Shown: piece after piece, positions 10,322-21,554 of the stretch
Layout of the letters: each line of letters starts with the position of its first letter
How positions within the stretch are numbered: position 1 is the first letter of the stretch
DNA from: Candidatus Caldilinea saccharophila
GTDB taxonomy: Bacteria; Chloroflexota; Anaerolineae; Caldilineales; Caldilineaceae
Assembly: GCA_016710365.1 (NCBI GenBank)
Contig: JADJVW010000031.1
Span: 25,577-89,576 of the forward strand
Direction of reading: 5' to 3'
DNA length: 64,000 nt
Made by a program: the position numbers and the translations under genes
Notes under the pieces: model-generated
Told to the model about the DNA's origin: nothing
What the model saw: the letters and a program-made list of their open reading frames with translations, nothing else
Database searches by the model: none

Positions 10322-11314
10322 TGTCGCGCCCCTTGACAAAATCCGATGTGAGCCGGCCCGATTCGGCGCGCCGCTGCACCAGCTCGGGCGGCGGCGGCAA
10401 TTCTTCGCGCGGCTTGAGACGCAGGAGGCTCCGCACGATCGAATCGACCAGCGAGTCGCCCGTCACGGTGCGCTCGCGCACTTCGTCGCGCAACTGCCCG
10501 GCCAGGCTGAGGCTCTGACCCTGCACCAAGGTCTGCACCGGCGCCGGATGGTCGTTGAGATAGTCAATATAAATGTCACCTTGCTGGCGAATCAGCGGCT
10601 GCACCTGGTCGGGGCTAGTCTGGAGATAGGCGATGTACTCACCTGCCTGCGCGCGGATCAACGCCTGCACCGCGGGATCGTGCATCAATTCGGGCAAGAT
10701 GGCGACGATCTGCGCTCGCACCAATTGCTGCACCGCCGGGTGCGCGCCCAGCGCAGGTAAGATGCGTTCGAGCTGGGCGTCGATCAATTGATTGACTTCC
10801 GGGCTCTGGCGCAGGAACGCAAGCACGTTGTCGATCACGCCGCCAAGCACGTTGGGCGCCGCGCCATCTCCGGCGAGCAAGCCGGTGCGTCCCTTGTCTT
10901 CAAGGCCGCCGACGACGGAGTCCACGGTGGCAGTAATCGTCTCCACCTGCTGGCGCACAGCTTTCGTCACGCCGATGGCGTCGAGCGGCGCCATGAACGG
11001 TTCGGCCACACGCTCCACCGTGTCGAGGACGCGACGATTGACCGCCAACGCCGTGGACACGCCTTCTTCCAACAGATCACCGCCGTCAGCGCCGACCCAA
11101 TCGCTAGATGGGCCGCACGCGCCAGCACCGAGAATGGTTTGCCATTTGCGTTTGATTCGATCTGTTCTTCGGACAATCGTCCCCCTTCCGGTAATCCCGC
11201 GCAGCGCAACAGGCCGCCAATCCCAGTAAGCACCATCATAAGCGCGCGGCTGAGCAAAATCATGCTGCCAATGGGTGCAAATTTCACGCGTTGTTTGGCT
11301 GGCTTACTCCACAA
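10308..11314 (-). CDS. Unknown alpha-helical repeat protein, N-terminal membrane anchor (frame change near 11070)
   Basis: The N-terminal piece (MWSKPAKQRVKFAPIGSM, followed by a hydrophobic segment) and the long C-terminal piece (DLLEEGVSTALAVNRR...) join across a single frame change near 11070, giving ~335 residues. The central part is a run of similar ~25-residue helical units ending in QALIRAQ, QQLVRAQ, QPLIRQQ and QTLVQGQ, each beginning near a Pro. This suggests a helical repeat or coiled solenoid. I do not recognise a named family. It begins 69 bases after the histidine kinase stop and its end overlaps the RDD gene, so it is likely co-expressed with both. Confidence 0.6.
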
Positions 11315-11383
11315 TGGGGCAGGTTGCCACTGGCTCTACACAAGCCAGAGTATAGCACGCGCCGGCAATCTTCGCATCTTGCC

Positions 11384-12736
11384 TCAATCGATCCCGGCAG
11401 GCAGGTCGATGACAAACCACGTTTCGCCGACGGCAGGTTCGACGTGAATTTCGCCGTGATGAAGCCGGACAATCTGGCGTGTAATGGCAAGCCCCAGCCC
11501 ACTGCCCCCGGCATCCCGGCTGCGCGCCTCGTCGGCGCGCCAAAAGCGGTCGAAGAGATGGGAAGCGGTCTCAGCATCGATCTCACCCGTGTTGGCGATG
11601 ACCAAACGCACGGCGTCCGCCGCGTGGGTCACGCGCAGCCGGATGCGACCACCTGACTTTGTGTGGCGCAGCGCATTCGTCAGCAGGTTGTCGAAGACCT
11701 GCAAGAGCCGTCCCTGATCGCCGTGGATCGCTGGCAGCGCCGCGCCGACTTCGCTGGAGAGTGTGATGTCGGCGTCCTGCGCCAGCGGTGCAAAGCGCGC
11801 TATGGCACGCTTTACCAAATCAGCCGGCGCCAGCAACTCCAACTTGAGCGGCAGCCGTCCTGCCTCCGCCTGGGTCAACAGCCGCAGATCTTCGACGAGC
11901 CGGCTGAGATGCAGCGTCTGCTCATAAGCAACCGCCACGTGCTCGACATCAAGCGGGTAGACGCCATCCATCATCGCTTCCAGGTGGCCGCGCAAGACTG
12001 TGACTGGTGTGCGAAGCTCGTGCGCAACGTCGGCGGCCATCTGCCGGCGTTGCGCTTCGGCATCGGCCAGGCGTTGCGACATGGCGTTGAATTCACCGGC
12101 GAGCTGACGCACTTCCTCACTGCCCTCCACCGGGACCTGCTCGCCGATAGTCGCCACGGTCCAGTGCGACAGGCGCGTTGCCAGCAAGCGCAGCGGGCGC
12201 GTCAGACTCAAGGCCAACAGGATGCCGAGCGCCAACGCCATGACGGTGGTCGCCGTCCCTGCCAGGATCAGGCCAAGGTTGACCTGTGCGAGAAAGCGAC
12301 GCTCTGCGGCGTCCAGCGCCTGTTCGCCCGGGGTCTGTTGCCCTAACATGCCGATCTGGCGGCCATCAAGCAGCAACGGCGTCATGCGGCTGGCCCCGAT
12401 CTCCTCCAGCGATTTGCCTACCCAGCTTTCGTCTGTGGCGGCTACAATCGCGCCCTGTGCATCGGCGATATAGGTTTGCGGACCACGTCCACCGACGCCG
12501 CGCCCCCGGCCGGGCTGACCCAACAGGGCAGCCACACCTTCCCACGAACCCGTCGTACGATAGTAATTGACCAGATCTTCGATCAACGACCGGCCAAAGA
12601 TCGCAGCATCACGCTCGTTCACATATTCACGGAAGCTTGTCTGCACTGAGTTGTCGACCACCAGCGCCACGATGCCGAGCACCACCCAGGACAAGAGCAG
12701 AAAGCCCAGGCTAAGGCGCACCCACAATCTGTTCAC
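11384..12736 (-). CDS. Two-component sensor histidine kinase
   Basis: A 450-residue membrane kinase. Start GTG 12736 lies 7 bases after the response-regulator stop, with GTGAGG as ribosome site; longer upstream reading would run into the regulator. Domains: helix 1 (9-27), an extracytoplasmic sensor region (28-150) with a Gly/Arg-rich stretch, helix 2 (153-176), HAMP (177-230), HisKA with phospho-accepting H239 in DVAHELRTP, and the ATPase domain with N-box N350/N354 (DNLLTNALRH), NTG at 382-384 and G2 box GGSGLGL at 410-416. It phosphorylates the adjacent OmpR-type regulator. The sensed signal is unknown; downstream membrane proteins may be targets. Confidence 0.92.
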   Translation of the reverse strand: MNRLWVRLSLGFLLLSWVVLGIVALVVDNSVQTSFREYVNERDAAIFGRSLIEDLVNYYRTTGSWEGVAALLGQPGRGRGVGGRGPQTYIADAQGAIVAATDESWVGKSLEEIGASRMTPLLLDGRQIGMLGQQTPGEQALDAAERRFLAQVNLGLILAGTATTVMALALGILLALSLTRPLRLLATRLSHWTVATIGEQVPVEGSEEVRQLAGEFNAMSQRLADAEAQRRQMAADVAHELRTPVTVLRGHLEAMMDGVYPLDVEHVAVAYEQTLHLSRLVEDLRLLTQAEAGRLPLKLELLAPADLVKRAIARFAPLAQDADITLSSEVGAALPAIHGDQGRLLQVFDNLLTNALRHTKSGGRIRLRVTHAADAVRLVIANTGEIDAETASHLFDRFWRADEARSRDAGGSGLGLAITRQIVRLHHGEIHVEPAVGETWFVIDLPAGID

Positions 12737-12743
12737 GTTGGCC

Positions 12744-13435
12744 TCACGCCGCCTCGGGCCGCATGCGATAGCCAACACCGTAGACAGTCTCGACATATTC
12801 GGGCGTGCGCGGATCGAGTTCGATTTTGGCGCGCAGATTCTTGACGTGCACGTCAATGGTGCGTTCGTAGGCAGCGTAGGCTTCTCCCTGCAATTGGTCA
12901 AGCAGTTCCATACGCGTGAAGACGCGGCCGGGACGTGCGACCAATATTTGCAGCACGCCAAATTCACTGGGCGTCAGTTCAACTGTCGCACCGCGCACTG
13001 TCACGACCCGTGTTTCGGCGTCGACTTCCAACTCGTGCACACGCCAGCGGCTTGGTTCATGCCCCAATTCCCCGTGGGTGCGACGCAACAAGGCGCGCAC
13101 CCGCGCCACCAACACGCGCGGGCTGAAGGGCTTTGTCACATACTCGTCGGCGCCGATCTCCAACCCTGTCACCTGATCGATGTCGTCGATGCGCGCGGTG
13201 AGAAAGATCAGCGGCGCGTCACTTTCCTTGCGGATAGCGCGCGCCACCGACCAACCGTCCAGTTCCGGCATCATTACGTCAAGCACCACCAGGTCGGGCT
13301 GTTCGTGGCGAAAGAGAAAGAGGGCGTCACGGCCATTGGCAGCCGTCACGACCTGATAAGATTCCTGGCGCAGATAGGCGCTCACCGTGTCAGGATCGCT
13401 TGCTCATCGTCGGCGACTAAGATTTTCTGGGACAT
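12744..13435 (-). CDS. OmpR/PhoB-family response regulator (one missing base near 13392)
   Basis: Receiver plus winged-helix regulator of ~230 residues. The first 16 codons from ATG 13435 (MSQKILVADDEQAIL) are in one frame. A single missing G near 13392 (CCTGACACGG for CCTGGACACGG) shifts into the rest. With that corrected, the phosphorylation site is D53 in VVLDVMMPELDG, with K in VTKPF. The DNA-binding domain (about 130-230) has the RTIDVHVKNLRAKI recognition helix and the YGVGYR wing. It lies directly before its cognate kinase. The indel is in a conserved, otherwise perfect gene, so sequence error is the simplest explanation. Confidence 0.88.
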
Positions 13436-13504
13436 AAGTGACCTTCGTCCAAATCTTCAAACTTCCCTTCTGAATTTTCCAATTTCAGTAGTTCAAGAAT
13501 CTTA

Positions 13505-13574
13505 CACGAAGACGCACAAAGCACGAAGGAAATTCCCCTTCTTCGCTTTCCTTTGTGTTCTTTGTGACTTTGTG
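13505..13574. repeat. Imperfect 28-bp inverted repeat between arsM and the response regulator
   Basis: Left arm 13505-13532 (CACGAAGACGCACAAAGCACG...) and right arm 13547-13574 (...TTTGTGACTTTGTG) are imperfectly complementary around a 14-base loop. The repeat follows the arsM stop and precedes the regulator start, so it may act as terminator of arsM. A half-copy (CTTTGTGGCTTCGTGG) is seen near 14518. Confidence 0.6.
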
Positions 13575-13601
13575 TGAGGCAAACTCCTGAATCGCTAAAG
13601 C

Positions 13602-14366
<765 letters not shown>

Positions 14367-14454
14367 GATTCTCTCCTGTCGGTTGATCCGCATCGATAAA
14401 CATCAATACAAACGAGACGAGCTGTGTGCAGCCGGTAGTCTGCAAATTTCACAC

Positions 14455-14482
14455 TATATATCGACGATTATCGATTTGTCAA
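14455..14482 (-). promoter_or_regulatory. arsM promoter with inverted repeat in the spacer
   Basis: On the minus strand, TTGACA (14482-14477) is followed after 16 bases by TATATA (14460-14455), about 90 bases before the arsM ATG. The spacer holds the inverted repeat ATCGA-CGATTA-TCGAT (14460-14475), which is positioned to block RNA polymerase if a repressor binds. An ArsR-type repressor is inferred, not seen. Confidence 0.7.
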
Positions 14483-14553
14483 GCACTGAATCGACTGAAG
14501 TATAGCGTGAGGTGGGCCTTTGTGGCTTCGTGGTGGGGCTTTTTAGACAGTTT

Positions 14554-15489
14554 CTAAGCGAACGCCTGGGCGATGGCGGCGATGTCGGCGGGTGTGGTGC
14601 GGCAGCAGCCACCGATCAGCCGCGCGCCGGCCGCGTACCAGCGTTGAGCCGGCGCCGCCAACTCGATGACGCCTGTGTCTTCGACCCAACCACGCGCAAC
14701 CGCGTCCCACGTCTCGCCGCGGTTGGGGTAGCACAGCAGCAGCTTGTGCGTGACGCTCTGCGCGGCGATCAAGAGTGACTCGACATAGCGCGGCGCGGTG
14801 CAGTTGACGCCGACCGCCACGATCTGCTCCGACGCTTCGGCCAGGCGCACTGCCGCCTGCAAGGATTCGCCCGATGCGAGCGTCGCGCCATCGCGGCAAC
14901 TGTAGGAGAGCCAGGCCGGCATGGTGGGAAATTCAGCCAACGCCTGCACCAACGCCTCGGCTTCGGCCAGACAGGGAATCGTTTCACACGCCAATAGATC
15001 GGCCTCGGTCTGGGCGAGCGCGGCCATGCGTGGCCGGTGCCAGGCCACCAACGCGTCGACGCTCAGCCCATAATCGCCGCGATACTCGGAACCATCAGCC
15101 AGGTAGGCGCCGTAAGGCCCGATCGAGCCGGCAATCAGCGGGCGTAGCGGTCTCTCCTCGGATGGAAAAGCCGCTAAGTATTCCTCGACGGCTTCAGCGG
15201 CAAGTCGGACGCTGAGACGAAAGAGGTCAGCGACCTGTGCTTCGTCGAGACCGCGCCGCCGGAAGCCTGCCACGCTCGCCTGGTAGCTGGCCGTGATCAG
15301 CACGTCGGCGCCCGCGCGCAGATAATCGAGATGCACAGCGCGGATCAGCTCCGGCGCATCGACCAGTAGCCGCGCCGACCAGAGCGCGTCGCCCAAGTCG
15401 GCGCCACGGCGCTCCAACTCGGTTGCCAGCGCCCCGTCGATAATGACGATGCCTTTTGTCTCAAGAAATGGGGCAAAGGGATGATGCAT
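14554..15489 (-). CDS. mmuM: Homocysteine S-methyltransferase
   Basis: A 311-residue pterin-independent homocysteine methyltransferase (TIM barrel). The zinc ligands are present: C230 in VGVNCTAP and C295-C296 in GGCCRTTP. The N-terminal IDGALATELERRG is typical. It converts homocysteine to methionine, probably with S-methylmethionine (or SAM) as donor. Start ATG 15489 has AGGAGAGG upstream and lies 13 bases after the ABC-2 permease, making it the last gene of a five-gene minus-strand run. The run also encodes an aminopeptidase, a GNAT protein and an exporter. No methionine riboswitch is visible. Confidence 0.88.
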   Translation of the reverse strand: MHHPFAPFLETKGIVIIDGALATELERRGADLGDALWSARLLVDAPELIRAVHLDYLRAGADVLITASYQASVAGFRRRGLDEAQVADLFRLSVRLAAEAVEEYLAAFPSEERPLRPLIAGSIGPYGAYLADGSEYRGDYGLSVDALVAWHRPRMAALAQTEADLLACETIPCLAEAEALVQALAEFPTMPAWLSYSCRDGATLASGESLQAAVRLAEASEQIVAVGVNCTAPRYVESLLIAAQSVTHKLLLCYPNRGETWDAVARGWVEDTGVIELAAPAQRWYAAGARLIGGCCRTTPADIAAIAQAFA

Positions 15490-15502
15490 GACTCACCTCT
15501 CC

Positions 15503-16321
<819 letters not shown>

Positions 16322-16324
16322 CGG

Positions 16325-17288
16325 CTATAACTCCTGCAAGGCAAAGTAAACATCCTCCAGCGTCGGCGCTTCGGGTTGGATGCGATAAAGCTCGAGTCCC
16401 TGTTGCACCGCCGCGCGGATGAGTTGCGGGACATCGGCGCGGCCCGCACCGTGGAGCGTAATGAAGGCGCTGCCCTGACGCGCTGCCGCTCGATCTAAAA
16501 CAGGCTCCGCCAGACTCACCGGCGGCGTCTGGGTAAAGAGGTTCACCGCGCGCGCCACATCGTCGGCATTGACCTCGACGCTGACGCGATGGCCGCGATT
16601 TAATTGGCTGCCCAGCTCCTGCGTGGCGCCGATGGCAAGCACGCGCCCCTGCGCCAGCACCGCCACCCGGTCACACAGCCGCTCCGCTTCCGCCAGGTTG
16701 TGCGTACATAGAAACACAGTGCGCCCGCGATGGCTCAACTGTTCGATCATTTGATGAACCTCGCGGATCGCCACCGGGTCCAACCCGGAGGTCGGCTCAT
16801 CCAAAAAAATAATATCAGGATCGTGTATCAAGGTGCGCGCCAGCGCCAGCCGTTGGCGCATTCCCTTGCTAAAGCCGCCCACTTTGCTGCCCGCGCGCTT
16901 GCCTAATTCAAAAACGCCCAGGAGTTCGTCGATGCGACGGGTGCGTTCACCGGCTGGCACGCCATACACTTCGGCAAAATAGCGCAGCGTGTCGCGCGCG
17001 GTCATGCGGTTATCGAGCGCGGGCGTCTCCGTGAGCACGCCGGTGCGCGCGAATGCGATGGCCGTGCGTCGTCGGGTCCAGCCCAAAGATGCGCGCGGCG
17101 CCGGCGGTCGGCGCGATGACGCCGTTGAGCAGCCGCACCGTGGTGGTCTTGCCTGCGCCGTTGTGACCGAGAAAGCCAAACACCTCGCCGGCCTGGATCG
17201 TCACCGTCAACGCATTGACGGCGACATTGGCGCCAAAGGTGCGCGTCAGATTCTCTGTGGTAATCACCGTGGTCGAGGCTGTTTCCAT
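16325..17288 (-). CDS. ABC transporter ATP-binding protein (NatA-like), frame change near 17050
   Basis: About 320 residues. From ATG 17288 (METASTTVITTENL) the first frame contains Walker A GHNGAGKTTT. After a one-base change near 17050, inside the GLDPTT...TGVLTETP stretch, the second frame continues with a FSKGMRQRLALAR signature, Walker B DIIFLDEPTSGLDP, and the H-loop His in CTHNLAEAE. The C-terminal ~90 residues are the accessory domain usual for ABC-2 partners. Nothing else is missing, so a sequence error is likely. Partner of the permease at 15503. Confidence 0.85.
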
Positions 17289-17314
17289 AGCGGCGCGATT
17301 AGATAGTCGCACTT

Positions 17315-17893
17315 TCAGGCGGTCAACCAACGTTCGAGGGCAGGATGGTGCAGCAGAGATTGAACCGACCGCCAGCCTTGTAGATATTCCTCGCTGGTGC
17401 ACTCGGCTGGGTCGGGCAGAAAGCCACAGTCCAGATAGCTCTTGATCGCCCAGGCGCGACGTGTATTCGTGTCCAACATCGCGCGCGGGTGGTCGCGAGC
17501 GATGCGGCGCAAGGCATACGCCGTCATCGGCTTGGACAGGCCGCGACGTTGATGCGCTTTCGCTACGACCACCCAATGGATCTGGCCCCAGGCGCCGCGG
17601 CCGCGCCAGTCATCTTGCCACCATGCCGTGATGGAGCCGACATCCTCGCCGGCGCTACTCTGCACAAAGAACATGCGATCGGGCAGCAACGCCAGGTGAT
17701 CGCCAAAGGACTCCATAAAGTGCTCGGCGTTTACCTGAAAGAATGGTTCGGCGTCGAGATGCAAGTCCACCCAGCGTTGCCTATCGCCTTCCTGATAAGC
17801 GCGCAGGTTATACCCGTCCGGCAAAGGCCAGTCGGGCAGCGCGTCCAGCGTCGGGCGGATCATGTGCACATCGACGTCGGGCAGGTCGGTCAT
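17315..17893 (-). CDS. GNAT-family N-acetyltransferase
   Basis: 192 residues. Acetyl-CoA pyrophosphate-binding loop QRRGLSKPM (motif A) after the IHWVVVAKAHQ strand, then a C-terminal helix and Y-rich region typical of GNAT folds. The ATG 17893 start overlaps the aminopeptidase stop by four bases (ATGA), so these two are translationally coupled. The next gene starts 26 bases downstream. The acetylated substrate is unknown; coupling to an aminopeptidase suggests amino-acid or peptide amines, but this is inference. Confidence 0.85.
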   Translation of the reverse strand: MTDLPDVDVHMIRPTLDALPDWPLPDGYNLRAYQEGDRQRWVDLHLDAEPFFQVNAEHFMESFGDHLALLPDRMFFVQSSAGEDVGSITAWWQDDWRGRGAWGQIHWVVVAKAHQRRGLSKPMTAYALRRIARDHPRAMLDTNTRRAWAIKSYLDCGFLPDPAECTSEEYLQGWRSVQSLLHHPALERWLTA

Positions 17894-19160
17894 GCCAGCA
17901 CCGCTGGGGCAAAACGCCCTGCACGCATGATCGGGACTTCACGACCGTCGGCGCACAGGCCGGTGACGTTCATCGTCGCAGTGCCGATCATAAAGTCGAC
18001 GTGAGTGTCGCTGAAATTGGCTCCAAGCGCAGCCAACTCGTCGCGGCTCAGCGCGGCGGCGCCTTCGACGCATTCGGGGTAGGCTTCGCCAAAGGCGATG
18101 TGGCAGGCCGCATTCTCGTCGAACAGAATTTCGTAGAAGAGCAGCCCGCTTTGGAAGATGGGCGAACCGGCATCGACGAGGGAAACCTCGCCCAGCCGCC
18201 GCGCGCCGTCGATCTCAAAAAATTGCGCCAGCACCGCTTCGCCGACCGCGGCTGTGAATTCGACCATCTCGCCGTCTTCGAAGCGGAACCACGCATCACG
18301 CACCTCACGCTGCATGGGAAAGGTCGGGCGCGAGGTGCGCACGTACCCATTGGTGCGCTGGTTGTGCGGCATGGTGAAAACTTCTTCGGTCGGCATGTTG
18401 GGCTGGAACCGGACGCCCGCGGGCGTCGACGAAGCGCCTCCCACCCAGCGCGCCCGTTCCGCCAGCCGATCTTCAGGTCGGTGGCTGGCTTGCCGTCAGG
18501 GCCGGGCGTCGGGTCGACAAAGTGCAGCGTGTGCACCTGATTCTGCTGCAGAAAGGTGGCCACACCTGTCAATTGGCGATTCAGGGCGTCCCAGGCCGCG
18601 GCCGGGTTGGGCTGGTCCGCGCGCACCATGCGCAGGATCGTTGCCCACAGCGCGTCCGTCGCCTCTGTGGCCGGCTTGTCCGGGAAGACCTGACGCGCCC
18701 ACGCCGGGGTGGGTGCGCCGGCCACGCACCATTGCATCTGGTTCGACATCATGGCCTGGGTGTAGAACTTGATGGCGCGCGCCCGTTTGATCGTCCATGC
18801 GCGCAGGGCTGCCGGGGCAACCTCCGCCAGTGCTTCGGGAAATTCGTCGCCGACCAGGCTAAGCCGCGCCCACTTCTCATCGACAAGCTGGCGGAAGCGA
18901 GCAATTTCAAACGCAGGATAGTCAATTTGCTCCACATCGGCGTAGTTGAGCGTCGCGGCCAAGGTGGGCGTGTCCATCCATTCCACCTGTACATACGCTG
19001 CGCCTGCCGCGTAGGCGGACGCTACGACCTGGCGCACGAGCGGCGCATGGCCCAACTCGGCGCGCACCAACAGACTTTGTTGCGGTTGCAGATTGACCCC
19101 TGTGCGGATCAAGAGATCGGCGTAGGCTCGGATAGTAACGTTTGCAGCAGATTCGCTCAT
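17890..19160 (-). CDS. M29-family metallo-aminopeptidase, frame change near 18465
   Basis: About 423 residues, the family's normal size. The N-terminal half (from ATG 19160) is the PepS/AmpS-type nucleotide-like domain. The second half carries the dinuclear metal-binding blocks: NMPTEEVFTMPH, a Glu-rich FEDGEMVEFTA stretch, HIAFGEAYPECVEG and SDTHVDFMIG. One C is missing near 18465, where DLKIG-LAERARWVGG should be read; otherwise both halves are perfect. It releases N-terminal residues from peptides in the cytoplasm, using Zn or Co. First gene of the five-gene run; divergent from the hydrolase at 19290. Confidence 0.85.
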
Positions 19161-19289
19161 GAAAGACCCCTTTTGTGTTTATGGTTTATCTAACAGGAAT
19201 TATAACGCGCATGGTCAGGGGCAGGAAACCTACCCCAATCGGAGAAAGCATCACGGAAAGTCTCGGCAAAATATGGACAATTGTACAAC

Positions 19290-20134
19290 ATGACAATGAA
19301 CAGAACGCAGGGTGCGCGCTTGAAGGCTTATCAAGCGCCGGAACATCGCTCGTTTGAGTGGCGCCATGGCCCCAATGTGGTGCTATTGATCCACGGCTTT
19401 CCGGGGACGCCCGCGGAAATGCGTGAAGTGGGCAGCGTTTTTGCGGCTGCCGGTTGGAGCGTACGCGGGCTGTTGCTGCCGGGCTTTGGCGCTGATTTTC
19501 CTCTCCTCGGCCACAAGCGCCACGACGATTGGGACGCGGCCGTAGACGCCGCCCTGGTCGATCTGCATACGCGCTACCAGAGTGTTGCGATTGCCATGGC
19601 ATTCGGTTTGGCGGCGCGCTGGCGTTGCGCGCTGCCGCGCACCAGGAGATCGACGGCGTGGTGTTGTTTGCACCTTTTTGGCGTCTCGATAGTTGGATCG
19701 AGCGTCTGCTGCCACTGGCCGAGCGCGTCTTCCCGCGCGTGCAGCCCTTTCTGCGCGCCGATTTCGCCGATCCGAGCCTGCAGGCCGAGCTGCGCCACTT
19801 CTTGCCGGACGAAGATTTCGCCGATCCCACGGTGCAGGCCAGCATCCGCCAGTGGGAATGGCCGACGCGCGCGCTCGGTCAGGTGCGGCGCGCGGGCCAG
19901 CTTGGCTACGCGGCCGCCGGCGCCGTGACCGCACCCGTGTTGATCTTCCAGGGACGCCGCGACCCGCTGGTGCGTCCGCATCTCACGCGACGGTTGGCGC
20001 AGCGTCTGCCCAACCTGGCCGGTTACGTCGAAGTCGACGGCGAGCATGACCTCGTACGCGGCGCCGCGCCGGATTGGCCGGCCATCGCGACGGTAATGCG
20101 CACTTTCGCCGCACAAATTTCTACAACAGATTAA
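19290..20134 (+). CDS. Alpha/beta hydrolase (serine), indels at the nucleophile elbow
   Basis: About 281 residues. The oxyanion-hole strand is clear (VVLLIHGFPGTPAEM). The acid lies in IFQGRRDPLV and the catalytic His in VDGEHDLVRG. Around 19590-19615 the frame changes and the expected GHSFGG elbow is scrambled. CAT TCG (His-Ser) can be read there only if at least two indels are assumed. Closest in style to carboxylesterase (Est30/YvaK-like) or monoacylglycerol-lipase proteins. Start uncertain among ATG 19290, ATG 19296 and TTG 19281; no strong ribosome site is seen. Confidence 0.75.
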
Positions 20135-20155
20135 GAGAAGAGCAAAGAAAAATTT

Positions 20156-20345
20156 ATCCACAGATTGCGTAGATTTCACAGATGTCAAGATGGTGCGTTG
20201 CCTTGAAGATAGCTTTGACGCAGAGTCGCGAGAGGTGGAGGCTGGCAGAGAAAAGCGGTTTTCATTGTCTCATTGTGTCTTGACTTGGAGACAGTTCATC
20301 GCGCCACCTTCCTCAGTATCTGTGTCATCTGCGTCATCTGTGGAT
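20156..20345. repeat. ~190-bp element bounded by imperfect 29-bp inverted repeats; no gene in 20135-20564
   Basis: Left arm 20156-20184 (ATCCACAGATTGCGTAGATT...) and right arm 20317-20345 (...CATCTGCGTCATCTGTGGAT) are imperfect inverted copies with perfect outer 10-mers. Inside, 20202-20265 is copy 2 of the repeat at 6109. The remainder of 20135-20564 shows no coding signal; it precedes a plus-strand esterase. Confidence 0.6.
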
Positions 20346-20564
20346 GATTTCTTGATTTTGATTTGGTTTAGGCGCATAAGACGAACAATGTGCTGAATCC
20401 TCATGTTTACCGGCAGTGCGACGCATCCTGGCGACGTGCACTTGTGGTAACATGGTCGGGAAACGTTGCGGCCGAACGAAGCTGGCGGCTATGCAAAGCA
20501 CGCTGCTGCGTCAGGCCATGCGCGACGCAACACACCAGATATAACTGAGCACAAAAGAGGAACT

Positions 20565-21392
20565 ATGCAAAACACACCTCAGGCCGACCATGCACTCCCC
20601 TCACCATCGCCTGTTTCTTCGCCCACCCTTTCGTCACGCCGGCGTCGCTGGTGGTTGTGGCTGCTGATCGGCGTGCTGGTGGCGTTGATTGTGTTTGCCA
20701 CCGGCTTTGTGATGTGGGCGAGCAACCCCGCACAACCGATGGCGCAGGCGCTGGTCGCGCTGCAAGGCGACGACCGCGTCGGCGTGATTGAGGGCAAGTG
20801 GATCGTCTTTCAGCCGCTGGCCGACGCCAAGACCACGGGTTTCATCTTCTACCCAGGCGGGCTTGTCGATGCGCGCGCCTACGCGCCACAGGCCAAAGCG
20901 ATCGCGGAAAAAGGTTACCCGGTGGTGATCGTGCCGATGCCGCTCAACCTTGCCGTTTTTGGCGCCAACCGCGCCGATGAGGTGATCGCTGCATTCCCCG
21001 AGATCGAGCAGTGGGTGATCGGCGGGCATTCGCTGGGCGGCGCCATGTCCGCTACTTATGTCAGCAATCACCCCGGCGCTGTCGATGGCCTCGTTTTCTG
21101 GGCAGCGTTTCCGGCCGGCAACGATTCGCTCGCCGGCCAGACGGATTTGATCGCCTATTCCATCTACGGCACCAATGACGGACTGGCCACACCGGACAAG
21201 GTGCTGGCGGCCAAGCCTTTGTTGCCATCCTCGGCGCGCTTCATCCCCATTGAGGGCGGCAATCATGCCCAGTTTGGGTGGTACGGCGACCAATCCGGTG
21301 ACAACCCCGCCACCATCAGCCGCGCCGAGCAGCAAAAGTTGACTGTTGATGGCACGGTGGAAGTGCTGGCGCAGGTAGATGGTGGCTCCTGA
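20565..21392 (+). CDS. Membrane-anchored alpha/beta hydrolase
   Basis: 275 residues from ATG 20565, with AGAGGA upstream; a longer reading to 20466 lacks a ribosome site. Signal-anchor helix at about 25-52 (WWLWLLIGVLVALIVFATGF) after an Arg-rich RRRRWW stop. The catalytic triad is visible: Ser in GGHSLGGAM, Asp in IYGTNDGL and His in EGGNHAQFGWYG. It fits the bacterial family of extracytoplasmic alpha/beta hydrolases with an IFYPGGLVD oxyanion motif. Likely an esterase or lipase acting outside the membrane; natural substrate unknown. Confidence 0.85.
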   Translation: MQNTPQADHALPSPSPVSSPTLSSRRRRWWLWLLIGVLVALIVFATGFVMWASNPAQPMAQALVALQGDDRVGVIEGKWIVFQPLADAKTTGFIFYPGGLVDARAYAPQAKAIAEKGYPVVIVPMPLNLAVFGANRADEVIAAFPEIEQWVIGGHSLGGAMSATYVSNHPGAVDGLVFWAAFPAGNDSLAGQTDLIAYSIYGTNDGLATPDKVLAAKPLLPSSARFIPIEGGNHAQFGWYGDQSGDNPATISRAEQQKLTVDGTVEVLAQVDGGS

Positions 21393-21489
21393 CTATGGAT
21401 TGTTCATGTTTTGCACAGACTATATCCAACTTTGTAACCGCGCGTACTGCATAATTGTTTACTGCACTGCATAATGCTCCCCATACAGT

Positions 21490-21522
21490 AGGAGTGACGC
21501 GTAGAGAAGCTGCGTCACTCCT
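21490..21522 (+). terminator. Hairpin after the hydrolase gene
   Basis: Perfect 11-bp stem AGGAGTGACGC / GCGTCACTCCT around an 11-base loop, ~100 bases after the stop at 21392. No U-run follows, so intrinsic termination is uncertain. It is followed by a 13-bp direct repeat, GTCAAATACGTAA twice (21529-21554). Confidence 0.55.
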
Positions 21523-21528
21523 GCCAGC

Positions 21529-21554
21529 GTCAAATACGTAAGTCAAATACGTAA
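21529..21554. repeat. 13-bp tandem duplication
   Basis: GTCAAATACGTAA occurs twice head to tail directly before the folB region. Could be replication slippage or a two-site binding element for folB expression. Confidence 0.7.
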
